From positions 53,060 through 117,059 of the forward strand of contig JAAEAF010004331.1 of NCBI GenBank assembly GCA_011037195.1: DNA of 64,000 nucleotides, in the 5' to 3' direction. Under the pieces are notes generated by a model. The model saw only the letters and a program-made list of their open reading frames with translations, was not told where the DNA came from and did no database searches. Shown one piece after another: positions 24,560-37,560 of this stretch. A program made the position numbers and the translations under genes. Origin of the DNA: Triatoma infestans. Taxonomy: Eukaryota > Arthropoda > Insecta > Hemiptera > Reduviidae. Numbering within the stretch: the stretch's first letter is position 1; every line of letters starts with the position of its first letter.

Positions 24560-26840
24560 TAAAAAACATGCACCGCCCACCCGACACCCCAGAATGTAAA
24601 AACAATAGTCTGACGTACATACCTCTATATCGAATTATGGATGGAAAGTTTAGGAGAAACGCCTTAGTTGAAACTTTTATTATTTATTATAAAGTTTCAA
24701 GTTTAATTTTGCAAAAGCCTCACATAATTTTAAAAAATAAAATAAATCTTGACGCTCTAAATAAAATCTTAAATGATGAACCTCTAAAAAAATTTGCAAA
24801 TTCTAGCCCATCTAAAAGGTTTGTTGTATATTACACATGATCTAATAATATCTTGCCTTCAATCGCTTAAATTATTTACAATTTTTTCCGAATAAGAGAA
24901 GAAAAATGAGTTGTACAATTAGAAATTTCAACAAAAACTAGTATACCCTCTTGTCGCCCCCCCCCCCAGTTTTTCGTTATTAAACAGAACAATTATTAGT
25001 TTTTTATAACTCAGAATATTATCAATACAATTTATTCAAAATAGTTAGCCAAATGATGGAAAAATAAAAATAAAACCAATTTTAGTGAATATTACTGGTA
25101 TTTATAAGTTATTTACACATCCTTCAGTTCAATACGTTTGGAACACTGAAAAATCGACTACTAGTTTTCTCTCCAATTGTTCTTTGCAAAAAAAACTGTA
25201 GAAATTGCAGACTTTTTTGTAAGTAAGAAGAGAATAAGCTTATTTTAGAAAAAAATCTCGTCATTCAAAACTAATTTTTGATGATCCAAAAGTTTTAAAG
25301 GCAGACTGTAAAAGTGTTAATGGTCTAATAATCCCTCCGTTTCAAGAATGCTTAAATTATTTATAAATTTTGATCCTATCTTTTGTTGCATGTCTTCAGT
25401 GAAAAACTATTTAATGTTATCCTCAAACTGAGTTATCATCAAATTGTATCACGGAAAATATCTCTGATTCTAGGTTACCCTTTCCGATTATTACAAATCG
25501 ATATATTAGCACATCTAAAACATAATGTATGAAGGGGAATCATAACTTTCAATAAAGCTGCAAATCATTTTTTTGAATACAAACTCAAATAAATAAAACT
25601 TTAAACGAACTCTATATCAAAGTTAAATATGAATCAACATAAATACATTAGAAAGAAACGAATTAAGTGTTGGAAGAGAGGTTTAGAGGCGCCTGTAATT
25701 GTGGACGTTTGGACATTTCGGATCCCCTACTCAAACTTTATCTCCATATTTTGATGAAATTTTCTTGCAAATTCCATTATTAACACATACATAGATAAAA
25801 TCTATCACTTCAAATTTTTTTCCCAAAAAATTGATTTTACGAGGGTTCTCTAGGATATGCAACCAAATGTTGTTTTCTTCCGAAGGCCACTTCATACAAT
25901 CTATCACTCTACAAGTTATTGAGTTACATTAAATGTAAAAATGTACTGCATTTAATGCAATTTTAAGATTGAAGAAATTAGTTAACTTAACAAATAAGTT
26001 AAGCAGTCCGACTTTATAAATAAATAGGTTGAGCTCAAGAAATTTGCAAAAACTGCTTCAACGATTTTCTATAAAATTGCAAGCTAATATACGGTGTTCT
26101 CTGTTCTGAGTAATCTGAAGTTTCCTATTAAGTTGTCATTTTAGCAAAATGAACAGTTGTAATCAGAACAGTATTCATAATCAGTATTTTGTTTTTATTT
26201 TTTACTTTCTCTTACTACTTTAAGTAGTATAGTAGTAGTTGACGTCAGATGTACGAAATTAGTTTTCATTGAAAACAGCTGTTTCGAAGTCTTCGAGCAC
26301 GATTTTTTCTTTGTATTAGTGTGTTTGTTGTCAGTATCGCTCAAAATCGAAGAATCGCAAAAAGTAAAAGATTATAGATATTTCGCTTAGGTGCGAAAAT
26401 AAGGTTTTAGTCAAAATTCGAAATGTTGCTCCTTGTTGAATGGGTTTTTCAGTTTTTGGCAATTTTTCGAAAACGACTTAACTATTTCCAATCAGACACA
26501 CCGTCCAAAGGCAGCTATTTCCTTTTGGCAATGTCATAGAATGATGATTTAATGTACGATTATTAAACCGGTTGTTATATGCGGCTGAGGGTGGTGGCGT
26601 CTCCTTGAGATAAGATCCGCTAAGTGGCTGCTTGAGAATATTCCACGCTTAGCTTGTCTAGCGGTGACTGGTTCGTTCGGACCACGCCAATTGCAGTCAT
26701 GTCTTTGAGAGCCTGTTATAATTATATAAAGAAGGTTTTTGGCAGGAAAAGCGTTATGGTCAGTCCATACCATTGATCGCTTCTCGGAGTTTCTATTACA
26801 GGCTTTATTATTCTGGCAGTATTATCTTGCCTTTTAAAGA
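24560..26840. other. Intergenic AT-rich DNA with family C fragments
   Basis: No gene is recognised. Family C pieces occur at about 26040-26100 and 26330-26480, and a C-tract lies at 24957-24968. The 95-codon open frame at 24553-24840 has no recognisable motif and is not called. Confidence 0.5.
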
Positions 26841-26859
26841 AGGCTGGTCAACCTTGGGT

Positions 26860-27840
26860 TCATCTGGTATGATGCCGGATAATTATTTCAGATGTGACAT
26901 GGATGGTTCCAGACTGGAAGGAAGTCTATTTTGAAACGGGAGATCACTTGGCGTTGTCGTCTCTTTGAAAGGTCCACTGTTTTCAGGCTGAGGTTTATGC
27001 TATTCTTTGCTGTCTTTAATGAGAGGGTAGATAACGGAAACTTGAAAGAGGCTTGTACCTGCTCAGACAGTCAGGCTGCGTTGAAGGCACAAATCTTGTG
27101 TCTTCACCTCCAAGTTAGTATTAGAATGTTCCAAAAGACTTGAAGGTGTCCTGGTCGGGATACCAGTCATATGGGAAATGAGGAGATAGATAGGTTTGCC
27201 AAATTAGGCATCTCTCTCCCTTTGGTTGGTTCCGAGCCTGCTGTTGGTGTGTCTTAAGACGTATGTCTGTCAAGCTTCTGGTCATGGATAGTTTCACATC
27301 ATTCATTATTATGGATGATCTGAATGGGTGGCGGCAGTGTAAGATGCTCATTGGAGGTGCTGTTGTGCCCTTCAAGGACCTCTTTCAGGCGGGATGGTTA
27401 AACTTCCCACATACATACAACTAACGTGTGAGGTCTAATAGAAACATTTCATTGAAGTGAACTCTCTACATGAACTTGGTGAATTTGCTCTGACGATGGA
27501 TGAAAATCCGAAACCGGCCAGGAACAAAACCAATATGCATGCTACGACGGATAAAACACCGGATGATATCCAGCATTGCAGACCCACCCACATTTTCAAC
27601 CTCTTTCAGCCATTTCGGTGGAGACACCTTTACGTAATGGGGTTTATGTCAGACCCCTTTTGTAGAATTTGTGAGACAGAGGAAGAAACAACCATACATC
27701 TTACCAATAAAGATACCATAATTTTTGATTATACTATAAATGGTAGTATATTAAAAAGACGAATGAGCGGCATCGGGGGGGGATAAAAGTCATATAGGCT
27801 TAGGTCCCACGCCATCAGGCACCCGGTATAATAATAATAA
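26860..27840 (+). pseudogene. Non-LTR retrotransposon ORF2 relic (RNase H and C-terminal)
   Basis: Across several frames one can read DMDGSRLEG, CSDSQAALKA and GNEEIDRFAKLG, which are three signature blocks of ORF2 RNase H in order. Further on, DPFCRICETEEETTIHL matches the CCHC-like tail that ends R1/Jockey-type ORF2 proteins. Stops and frameshifts break it throughout. A family A element (27430-27600) is inserted between the RNase H and the tail. The 3' end runs into (TAA)n near 27827-27840, a common non-LTR tail. Confidence 0.65.
27430..27600 (+). repeat. Family A element, single-orientation copy
   Basis: This copy carries GAACTCTCTACATGAACTTG, then CTGACGA (27490-27496), the GGAT/ATCC hairpin and GAAACCGGCC. 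The putative cleavage triplet is changed from GTC to GCC, which would disable a hammerhead. It interrupts a non-LTR relic. Confidence 0.6.
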
Positions 27841-28826
27841 ATATTAGAAAGACGAAGCTCGATTAGTGATCTTAGTGTGGTTTTTAATATAGACATGCCC
27901 TTTTTAATGATCATATTAACATTATAATATGTCTTAAAGCCTATGGACTGTTAGGGTTCATCTGGTGAACCAATAAAAACTTTACAGATCATGCTATCAT
28001 TAAGAATTTATAATCATGAAAAAACTTTAGCATAAATCAAGCATTGAAACTTAGAATAAATAGATAATGAAAATTGTCAATATTCTACTTCAGTTTGTAA
28101 AAAAAAAAATTGATATTAAAAACTTGAAAACTTAAACATTTGTTACATTTTTAATTAAATTATTTTCTTTTATGTTTTGAATCATTTCAATTTTTATTTA
28201 TAATGAATTTATGATGAGTTCAAATATATTGTTATTATTATTTTTGTATTTATTTCTACCTATTTACATGTAAGGCTAATAATTATTAAGCTGTTTTGAT
28301 CAATTATGAAATTATAAACATACAATAATGAAATATGAACAATTTGTTTATTCAATTACTAACATATTGTAAGAATGCTAAAGTTTAATATAATATTCAA
28401 TAGGATACATTAATTTATTATTTTATCTTCTGTAAATCTTAGCTTAATAATTAATGATAACATATTTTTAACATAATAATTTATTAAATTGAAATTGTAG
28501 AGATTTCTTTTTTTGGTTAGTGTCGGGTTTGCCAGGATAAATGCAAGGCACTATCTACAATATTGTAATAATAGTTAGTTCACAATTTAGTAATATAAGT
28601 TCACACACACACAGTCGTACTAATTGGATCGTTATAGAATATTACACTCCAAACTACCTATATTTTTTCTAAAACAACTTATTTTTTATTAAGAATACAA
28701 GGTATCACAAAGCTAACATATCATATATTTTTTGGTTCATAACCTGTCTCCATTTTGTGCAGGTTATTCAATACACATTATTTTCGATTTATAATTATTT
28801 TTTATTATTCATTATTATTATTATTT

Positions 28827-29474
28827 TCAAATGGTTATTTCGTTTTTATTACTTTTTCTGTGGCCCCCCACAGTACTCCCCTCCCAGTAACTGTGTTTAT
28901 GTGGACCCAGTAACTGTGATACCTCGCTTACCAAATAGCGTTTAGGAAATCGCACTCGACGTTTGGAACGTGTCTGACTTGTTTCTTCGGGCGGCCTTGA
29001 TGTTGCTGATGGAGAGAGAGTGGCGGGCGTAGGCTCTTGATCAGGTAAAATATAGGCCGGTTTAAGTCTGTCCAATGATATGTTCTGGTTTACTCCTTTG
29101 ATAGTTAAGGTATAGTATTTATCATTTCTCTTAATAACTTCATAAGGTCCCTCATATGGTTTGTCCAGAGATGCTTTAATGCGATCTACTCGGACAAAAA
29201 CATGCGAAGAGATTGCGAGATCCTTGTGTACAAAGGTGGATAAACGATGTTTCTGAGTCCATTTCACAGGGCTAAGGTTGTTCATCGTATCTTTCAAACG
29301 ACCAACAAAAGTGGCCTGATCGCTGGTAATAGCCGGTTTAATATAGAAGTCTCCTGGCAATCTAATAGGACCACCGTACACCATTTCTGCTATAGAGCAG
29401 TTTGCTTCTTCTTTAATAACTGCTCTTAAACCCATAAGAACAGTAGGTAAAATAACTGTCACTTTTCTGAGCAA
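28827..29474 (-). pseudogene. Gypsy integrase C-terminal region
   Basis: The 215-codon frame contains KEEANCSIAEMVYGGPIRLP, the segment that follows the integrase core in many Gypsy pols. After it come an RVDRIKASLDKPYEGPYEV block, the chromodomain-like/GPY-F motif with 'GPYEVI', and a basic tail (TRSKRRVRFP). It overlaps the core frame out of register, so a frameshift near 29465 separates the two. The last residues run into the LTR. Confidence 0.7.
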
Positions 29475-29872
29475 TGAGCTCTTATTGCTGTCTTCAAGGT
29501 TCTATTAAACCTTTCTACTTTGCCGTTCACCTGGGGATGATATGCGGTTGTTCGCCTAATTTGCCTTCCACAGATATTTGTTAGTGAATGAAATAGCTGA
29601 GATTGGAACTGTCTACCTTGGTCGGTAATAATGCTAATGGGCGTACCGAATCTTGCTATCCAGTTTGTAAAAAACGCTTGTGCTACTGCTTCGGCTGTTA
29701 TGGATAATAATGGAATTGCCTCGGCCCATGAAGTGAATCTATCGATACACGTTAATATATAATTAAATCCTTCTGAGAATGGTAAAGGACCCACAAGGTC
29801 AAGATGAATCACGGTGAATCGTTCATCACATGTGGGAAAGTTTATCGGTGTTTTGGTGTTTATGAAGGTCAT
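29459..29872 (-). pseudogene. Gypsy integrase core relic
   Basis: The frame has the D,D,E integrase pattern: VIHLDLVGPLPFSEG (first Asp), ISIITDQGRQFQS (second Asp) and AYHPQVNGKVERFNRTLK (Glu). All three catalytic residues are present, but the frame is detached from its upstream zinc-binding and RNase H parts by deletion and from its C-terminal by a frameshift. It cannot be functional alone. Confidence 0.75.
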
Positions 29873-30554
29873 ACAGGGTGTTTAATTGGCAAGAGATACA
29901 GGTTTTTGTCCAAAGAACAATATCTTTTTTGATATTAGTCCAAAAGAATTTAGATGTTAGATGTTAGCAAGTTCTTTTTTACATTTTTCAAACTGTTTAA
30001 TTGTGTCGGCAGTCCACTCTATTGTAACATAAAACTAACATATATATTTTTTGGCTCATAACCTGTCTCCTTTTTTTGCCGGTTATTCAATTCACATTAT
30101 TTTCGATTTATAATTATTTATTATTATTATTATTATTATTTTCAAATGGATATTTCGTTTTTATTACTTTTTCTGTGGCCCCCCACACTTAGCACTGTAT
30201 AATATGATTAATGACACTGACTGGCTGGACTTTACACTTGAAAATGATGAGTATGGTTGAGGAGAAAAGGGTAATGACACGTAGTGATCGGCTGTATGAA
30301 CTCAGTAGTATGAACTGTTCTCCTGTTTCCCGTCGCTGTATTTATGTGGTTTCTCCCACTCCAGTCCGAGAGAGCGGTCCTGTCATTTTGTCTCTCTCTC
30401 TCTCTGCTATTACAGCTATAACTTATTTGAAATGAGAAAAAACTATTTTGTGAAGATATACTTTGCAATAACGAACCACTTCGCCCTTAAAGAAGAAGAA
30501 GCGACAAAGAGCTCCGAGAGGCTTCCCAGAATGCACATTCCAATCGAATCTACT

Positions 30555-31225
30555 CTAAAAAGATTTTAACTGGATGAATGGTTGATCACTGTAGGGGAAG
30601 ATTCCGTTTGAAAAAGAAAAAATTTCCAATTCTCCTGTAACTTCAGAATAGCAATTATTGGAATTTGTGGTGAATGAAGATATTACTTTGCAGGACCAGT
30701 ATCTTCCTTCAAATCGCAGCAATGTGAACTCTAGAGAGTAAACATCACAGTTTAAATGTTTATTCCGGCTGCGGATACGTCCGTAACAAAAATAGGTGAA
30801 AACATGTAATGCTTCCAAAATCTTGCTGGTACCCGAATGTTCTCCTGCTGTAAAAGTGAAGAAAAGAAATTCCAACCGTTTTAACGGCAGCTTATGCTGG
30901 AAAACTTAGTTGCCTATACAAAGAGTAGAGCTAGAGAAAGGAAAATTACGTATTCCTTTATAGTCTAAGTTTTATGTATATTTATTTTCCTAGCATTGTA
31001 CAGAATTATTCTTTTCTGTTTGTTTATATTTCCTATGAAATGCCTTTTATTTAATTTAGATAGATATATAATTAGATAACTTATTTAATTTTCTTTAATT
31101 TTATTTTGGTAAACTAAATAAGTTCTTTTATTTTACCTCGATTTATTGCATTCTATTTATTTCTCATCTTTGTAAGTTATTGTACTGACCCATCTCTATT
31201 TGTAAAAACTAAAGTTTTAACAAAT
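30555..31225 (+). pseudogene. Non-LTR ORF2 fragment, copy 1 (cluster unit boundary)
   Basis: This is the first of three related copies (others 38281-38880 and 50215-50660). In the better copies a frame reads FKRQFMLENVVAYKKSKARE, like the basic linker between endonuclease and reverse transcriptase in R1/Jockey-type ORF2 ('FKRxxxLEdyiayKKsRA'). It ends with an AATAAATTATTATCTATTA tail. Here the frame is broken. It marks the start of each duplicated zinc-finger unit. Confidence 0.5.
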
Positions 31226-31229
31226 AAAT

Positions 31230-32528
31230 TATTATCTATTACGACCGCCTTCCTTTACGGTGAACTCCAAGATGAAGTATGTATGAATCTATCGAATGGA
31301 TTTGATAATGGTACAGAAAGAGCATGTAAAATTAATCAAAGCGTGTATGGGCTGAAACAGGCATCTCGTACTTAGAACAGGAGATTTGTATCTTTTATGA
31401 AGAAGAGTACGATGCTTCGTCCACTGATTCAGGTCTATACCGGCTTATAATACCAGCGCTCAACGCAGACTCACTGTAGGATGATAGTGATGACCGTAGG
31501 CTATTGGTGATGAAGATTCGCTTCAAAACTTTTTATCCAATCTTCAAGAAGAGTTAAAATTACTGTTGGGGCTTTTTTTAGGAATATAAATAAAAAATCT
31601 TACAACCGGTATTTATCCATCAAGAGCCATATACCAACAAGATTATTACCGAAGTTTAACACGCATATTGACACCATTTGATAGAGGAAGACGAAATGAG
31701 AGTTTACAAGATTAACTTTAATCAAGAATGTGCCAGACCGACAGCTGCTGGCTGCTTAATATTTATAACCATGTCAACAAAGCCGGATATTGACTATTTA
31801 GTAAATATTGCTTCGGAAGTGCTAGATAGATCCAGAAACTCAGATTTGAACCTTATCAAGAAGGTCTTGAAATATCTTCGTGGAACATCTACCTTTAGGA
31901 AAACGCAACAATATTGTAAGCTGCTTTAGTATGGCAGACTTTGCACAGGGGACTTGGGTACTGGTCGTTCAAAGACGGATATTGTAACTGTCTTTGCAGG
32001 AAGAACTGTTATGTGGAATAGTCGAAAATAGAACTCTGCAGGCTGTTTGTGACAGACGCTGAATATGTTGCAGCCACAAAAGCAGTGAAGGAACTCATCT
32101 GGATCAACGACTTCTCTCCATGAGGTGAGATCAATGGAGGGATCTATCTCATCTTAGATAGATTGAAATTGAGGTAAGGGGGCTCATTACACCGCTAAAC
32201 CTCACTGCAGTAGGAGGCTTGGGCAGATTACGCCTCATCTTGGATAACACTAGTGTAATCAAATTCCCTTAGTTCCATCGCCGAACAAAACATACAGAAG
32301 TGAAGTATCACTCTGTTCGTCAAAAATATGCAGAAGGTTGCTTCTCAATTGAATACATTTCCACCCAAGATCAACAGGCTGGCCATTTATCCAAAACGGA
32401 AATTTGTTGATAGTTGAGTAATATTGTTACCAAGTGAAGAGATTTGTTGGTGTGAATGGTGATAAATACATAACTTTAAAGAAAAGGATATGTAAGTGTG
32501 GAAGCTTTAATTTAGTCTGAGAGGGAAG
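31230..32528 (+). pseudogene. Copia-type pol relic, copy 1
   Basis: A frame at about 31240-31375 reads TAFLYGELQDEVCM and KINQSVYGLKQASR, hallmarks of Ty1/Copia reverse transcriptase. Further on are the RNase H approach (MSTKPDIDYLVNIASE, IKKVLKYLRGTSTF) and an eroded end resembling Copia ADI-type tails. Many stops and indels interrupt it. It ends at a purine tract GAGAGGGAAG next to a likely LTR start, TGTTGCAATAC (32529). Paralogous copies lie at 42950-43990 and 51200-51800. Confidence 0.7.
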
Positions 32529-32640
32529 TGTTGCAATACAATATAAATCACAACTTAAAAATGTTTAAGCAATCTTTTAAATGTGTATATAATATTCACA
32601 TTTTTGTACAGTTTTTGCACGAATGTATACTTCTAAAAAT
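32529..32640 (+). repeat. Probable Copia 3' LTR fragment
   Basis: The sequence begins TGTTGCAATACAA just after a polypurine tract and stops where homology to the zinc-finger 3' region begins. I cannot define its right end exactly, because no second LTR is visible. Confidence 0.4.
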
Positions 32641-32750
32641 CAAAGTTAGTTAATAATCACATCATTAGAACTTATAGGTGTGCAACTGAACGTTCACGCA
32701 TAAGTTTCAAATTTCAGGAACTGTCGAAGCTGTAATTACATTCGCCGTAC

Positions 32751-35700
32751 TTATGGCTTCTCACCTGAATGTGTACGCAAATGTTCCTTCAGTCTTAAGC
32801 AATTAGTAAAACTGTAATCACAATCATTGCACTTATATGGCTTCTCTTCTGAATGGGTTAATATATGTAATTTCAATCTTGAGGATTTGGTACAACTGTA
32901 CTCACATTCACTACACTTATATGGTCTCTCGCCTGTATGTGCACGCGTATGTACCGTCAACCTTGTGGAAGTAGTACAACTGTAATCACATTCACTACAC
33001 TTATATGGTTTCTCGCCCGTATGTTTACGCATATGAACCTTTAATCTTGTGGGATCAATACAATTGTACTCACATTCACTACACTTATATGGTTTCTCGT
33101 CTGAATGGGTTAGCATATGCAATTTCAATCTTGAAGAATTAGTACAACTATAATCACAATCATTACACTTATATGGCTTCTCGCCTGTATGTGTACGCAT
33201 GTGTAACTTCAAAGACTGCGATAGCGAGCAACTGTAATCACATTCACTGCATTTATATGGTTTGTAGCCTGAATGTGTTCGCATATGTACTTTCAATCTT
33301 GAAGATTTAGTACAACTGTAATCACATTCACTACACTTATATGGTTTCTCGTCTAAATATGCACGCATATGTAACTTCAATCCTGAAGAATTAGTGCAAC
33401 TGTACTCGCATTGATTGCACTTCTCACCGGAATGTGTATGCATGTGTTCCTTAAGTCTTGTAGAATTCGTACAACTGTAATGACAATCACTACATTTATA
33501 AGGCTTCTCGCCCGTATGTTTACACATATGTATCTTCAATCTTGTGGGATCAATACAATTGTAACCACATTCACTACATTTATATGGTTTCTCGCCCGTA
33601 TGTTTACGCATATGTACCTTCAAATTTGTGGAAGTAGTACAACTGTAATCACATTCACTACACTTATATGGTCTCTCGTTAGAATGGGTTAGCATATGTA
33701 ATTTCAAACTTGCGGAATTAGTACAACTGTAATTACATTCATTACACTTATAAGGCTTCTCGCCTGTATGTGTACGAATATGTAACTTCAGAGATGTTAA
33801 TAGCGTACATCTGTAATCACATATGCTACACTTATATGGTTTGTACCCTGAATGTATTCGCATATTATGTACTTTCAAACTTGAGGACTGTGTACAACTG
33901 TAATCACATTCACTACATTTATATGGTTTCTCGCCCGTATGTTTACGAAAATGTAACTTCAAATACACTAATAGCATACAAGTGTAATCACATTCACTAC
34001 ATTTATATGGTTTCTCGTTAGAATGGGTTAACATATGTATTTTCAATCTTGAGGATTTAGTACAACTGTACTCACACTCACTACACTTAAATGGTTTGAG
34101 GCCCGTATGTTTACGCATGTGTACCGACAGCCTTGTGGAAGTAGTACAACTGTAATCACATTCACTACACTTACATGGTTTGTAGCTTGAATGTGTTCGT
34201 TCATGTACTTTCAAATTTGAGGAATTAGTACAAATGTACCCACATTGATTACATTTATACTTCTTCCAATGTTGGTATGTACACTTATGTACTTCCAACA
34301 GCTCCGAAGTTGTAAAATTACAGTTGCAAGCACTGCAATTATATTGCACCTCTTCAATAAAAGTTGCCGAGGGAGTTACCAATTCTTCGTTCTGGAGGAT
34401 ACCAACATAATATTCTTCTGTAACCATTTCTCTTCTATATACTTCTATATCTTGATAATAGATTTGTTCATTTTCTGTTGGGGTGTAAACATCTGAAAAA
34501 TAAAGTTCAATATTAGTGATTAGATATTATTCTAGAATAAAGGAGTAAAGAAATTGTAAAATAATTTTAATAATCCTTAATCTCTATTGTATTTCTCATT
34601 CCTTAATTTTTGTAGAATCGTAATAATAAGGCACCAAATATATCAGTATTAAATTTTGTGTCGATTCAAGATGTATAATGTTTTAACAGTGGTATGTGAA
34701 ACAAAGAACAAAATTTGTGTCATTTTATTTTGTTCATAAAGGAGAATGAATTTCAAAATTTCCAATTTTTTATATATAAAAATGAGCCTAGACACAGTTA
34801 ACTTTTATTTCATCTATCCGGCGGATATTTCGTTTGCAACGGTATCTCCAGAAAACGGTTGTACCGTACTGCGAGGTGTACATTCCGACGAATGGTCCCC
34901 AAAAAATGGTCTTGATGACATCCTGCCAGAAAATGTTATAGTTGTCTGCGATAGCTATTGTTCAGTCTTAAAGGATTAAAGAAGAATTTGTTACATTAAC
35001 ACGATTTTACTACAGTACTATCTGAAGGTGACAGTAATATGTGGCAGCGGCCCTTAGTAATGCATATAACTGCACTCACAAATAAAATGAATTCTCTAGA
35101 AGAATGATTAAATAAAAGAAACAATTTTATTATATCTCACAGTCAGTGGCGGCTACGGTATTCGCGATTGCGCGACTGAACCCCCCAGCTATTTGAAAAA
35201 AAATTAAAAGTAACAAATTATCATATGTTTATTATACTTTCTCTTATTTTTATTTCGTATTTCAATTTCAAAAAATATTTTTCATTTTTATTTATATTAC
35301 TTTCAAACATTGGTCACAGCAAAAATTGAATGAATATAGCTTATAAAAATTGAATCCTGATATAGATTCAATCAAATCCATGTAAAATGAATGAATATAT
35401 GATGTGAAAAAAATAATTGTTTGTCAAATCCGAGGAGAATCGAACATAAACGAATAGGAACGTATATCAGTATAGGAGCTCACTCTAATGTGTTTAATGT
35501 ATTGTGCATTTTTGTACGATTGTAGGTATACTGCGTGCACATATCAGATGTATAAAGTGTAGGAACCAGGGGGTTCACAATTCGGTATCGCGCTGGAGAA
35601 TTTAATATATATATATGTATATATAAAAACATTTCTTTGTGTTAGTGTAGAAACGTGTGTTTCCTATTAACTTTTTAAAATAAGAGTGGGGGGTTCTTGC

Positions 35701-36763
35701 GCGATGAACGTTGAATACTAGCTAGCTGTAGTTGAACGAACTTACCCAATCTTATCCGAAGTTAGTTGCACATTCGATATTGCTCTGTAACGGCCCTTCG
35801 TTTTTTTTGTGCGATGTGGCCTCTGCCAAAGTGTGAATTTTTATATTTTTATCAAGCTTTTAGATTCGAACTGGTTTATTTTGTTAAGTAATTATATCTT
35901 ATATATTTTTCGAACTGGTTTATTGTGTTAAGTAATTTATATTATTATATTTCTAAATATTATTTTTACATTAGATAAAGTTTTAAACATTTTTTCATTC
36001 CTTCTGTTTTCAATTTATCATGTCATTTATCATATCTGTAGCAATTAATAGTGTTGAATATTTAATTAAAAATTCGGATAATTTAACTTACGAAGATAGA
36101 ATTAGGATTAAAAATGCCGGTCCCCCGCGTCCCAACTTAATCATTAATACTAATTACAAAAACAGATAATTAAAAAAAAATGTTGAACCCCCACATATCC
36201 AAGTCAGGAGCCGCCACTGCTCACAGTAAACATTTCAGTTTTGAAGAAAACTGATGAAGCCAATTTTGGCACCTCCTTCCTGGACGCATATGTTTGAGTA
36301 GCTTCCTGCTACTCTAGAGTGGCACTTTCTGACTGAACAATATTGTCTTCAAATTGAAATTGTAGCAATAATTAAATGACTTTAATACAGATGAAAAAAC
36401 CTCATTACTTATTGTGATTTAGTTAATCAATTCTCCAAATCTGCCTTTTTAATTATCTGTATGTCACTGCATGCTATTAAGGAAAGGGTTGTGTGAGTGT
36501 CTCACACCGACTGTTAATTTTCCTGTCGTTATGAATGAATGAATTCATTGTCTTCTTATTCAAAATGAACACTATTTTTATGAGAGTTGTAAATGTTGAA
36601 ACTTTGAACACGAATTTCTAGGTAATGTTAGTCCGTAAATGAATATATAATAATATAACAACAGAAATGATTGACATGTGGTTCTTCAATTTTAAAAAAA
36701 TCATAGCTGACTACCTGTCGGTAAGAGCGATCTGTCGGTAACTTCTTCAATTTGAATCGACAT
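32751..36763 (-). CDS. C2H2 zinc-finger protein ZNF1, two coding exons
   Basis: Coding exons are 36763-36715 (16 codons plus 1 base; MSIQIEEVTDRSLLPT) and 34492-32751, joined GT-AG in phase 1 across a 2.2-kb intron, giving 596 residues. After an acidic N-terminal of about 65 residues come a divergent first finger (CSACNCNF) and 18 tandem C2H2 fingers. The consensus is YKCSECDYSCTxSxxLKxHMRxH with TGEKP-type linkers (C-x2-C-x12-H-x3-H). The usual core Phe is replaced by Cys (CDYSC), as in ZFX or REST fingers. Finger 12 has a shortened linker and ends in Tyr instead of the last His. Presumably a nuclear DNA-binding protein; targets are unknown. The stop follows EKP and appears to arise from a 2-nt deletion relative to ZNF2. 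The intron holds a hAT insertion. Confidence 0.85.
35144..36219. mobile_element. Non-autonomous hAT element in ZNF1 intron
   Basis: The ends CAGTGGCGGCT and AGCCGCCACTG are inverted repeats. They are flanked by a perfect 8-bp duplication CTCACAGT (35136-35143 and 36220-36227), the hAT signature. The paralogous intron around 53080 reads straight through this site, giving an independent empty-site check. The 1076-bp interior has no transposase frame. Confidence 0.8.
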
Positions 36764-36889
36764 TTTCCTTCAAGAGTCCAAAAATTATACTAGCTGGAAC
36801 AAACTGCTAGTCCACATTTCTCAGCAAGTAAGTCTGAGCCAAGTATTGGAAGAAAATGATCCATCACATTTTTTAACCTAAAGCAATTG

Positions 36890-37560
36890 GATTAAATGAA
36901 GCACATACCACAAAATAAAGAAATTTATGGCTGAAGAAACTGTAGCCAACAGAAAAAGAACAAGAAGCCTAGGAAGACCAGTCTTGTCGAAAACCTAAGT
37001 GATTGGAGTGATTTACAAAAGAAATAGACAACTCACAGTCCGAGTACATCAAAACTGGACACTAGAAAATAGGAAAAAATGTCCTAAGGACTGATGACAC
37101 ATGATTCCAAATTTTCTGTTCTCCTAGATGGACAACATCTTTTGTTCGGAGAGCAGCAGGTGAACGCTAAAGAAATAGCTATATCGTAGCAGCAGCAAAT
37201 TCGGTGATGGTTTTATAACGGTGTGGGGTTGTTTTGGGGAAAATACAGTGGGTGGAGCTGTTCAAAAAAGACGTTATTTTGCAAAAGGTAGGCTAGACAA
37301 AATAGTGTATAAGAAAATGCTATACATTATGGGAAAGTTTCACGTTTATGCAAGATTATACCTAATCAAAACTTACGGAAACTTTAGGAAAAATGGTTAT
37401 CAACTGAATAAAATAAATATAATGGGTTAGCCTCCGCAATCTTCTGATCTCATTCCCATTGAGGTTCTGTGGAATGAAATGCTGGAAACATAAGAAAATA
37501 GGGCCCACCTTCTCAGGGAGAACTCTGGAAAATTTTCCAAATGGGATGGAGAAAGATCTG
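36890..37560 (+). pseudogene. Tc1/mariner transposase relic, copy 1
   Basis: A frame at 37210-37430 reads KFGDGFITVWGCFG, matching the 'GGGSVMVWGCF' block of Tc1-like transposases. About 70 codons later, after a stop, comes PPQSSDLIPIEVLWNEM, matching 'WPAQSPDLNPIEnLW'. The upstream FSVLLDG segment is recognisable too. The DDE catalytic pattern is broken by stops. It lies between the first coding exon and the probable noncoding exon of ZNF1, and a paralogous copy is at the same place in unit 2 (48690-49420). Confidence 0.65.

Larger units (their letters stand above)
28521..30187 (-). mobile_element. Internally deleted Gypsy-type LTR retrotransposon
   Basis: The element lies on the minus strand. 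The complete 3' LTR is 28521-28872 (TGTGGGG...CCGACA, 352 bp), preceded by a purine tract GGGAGGGGAG at 28876-28887. The 5' LTR starts at 30187 with the same TGTGGGGGGCCACAG, but breaks off near 30025 directly into the end of the reverse transcriptase region. Flanks GTTAG and CTTAG are consistent with a 5-bp target duplication with one change. Most of gag, protease and reverse transcriptase is gone, leaving integrase and the pol tail. Confidence 0.75.
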
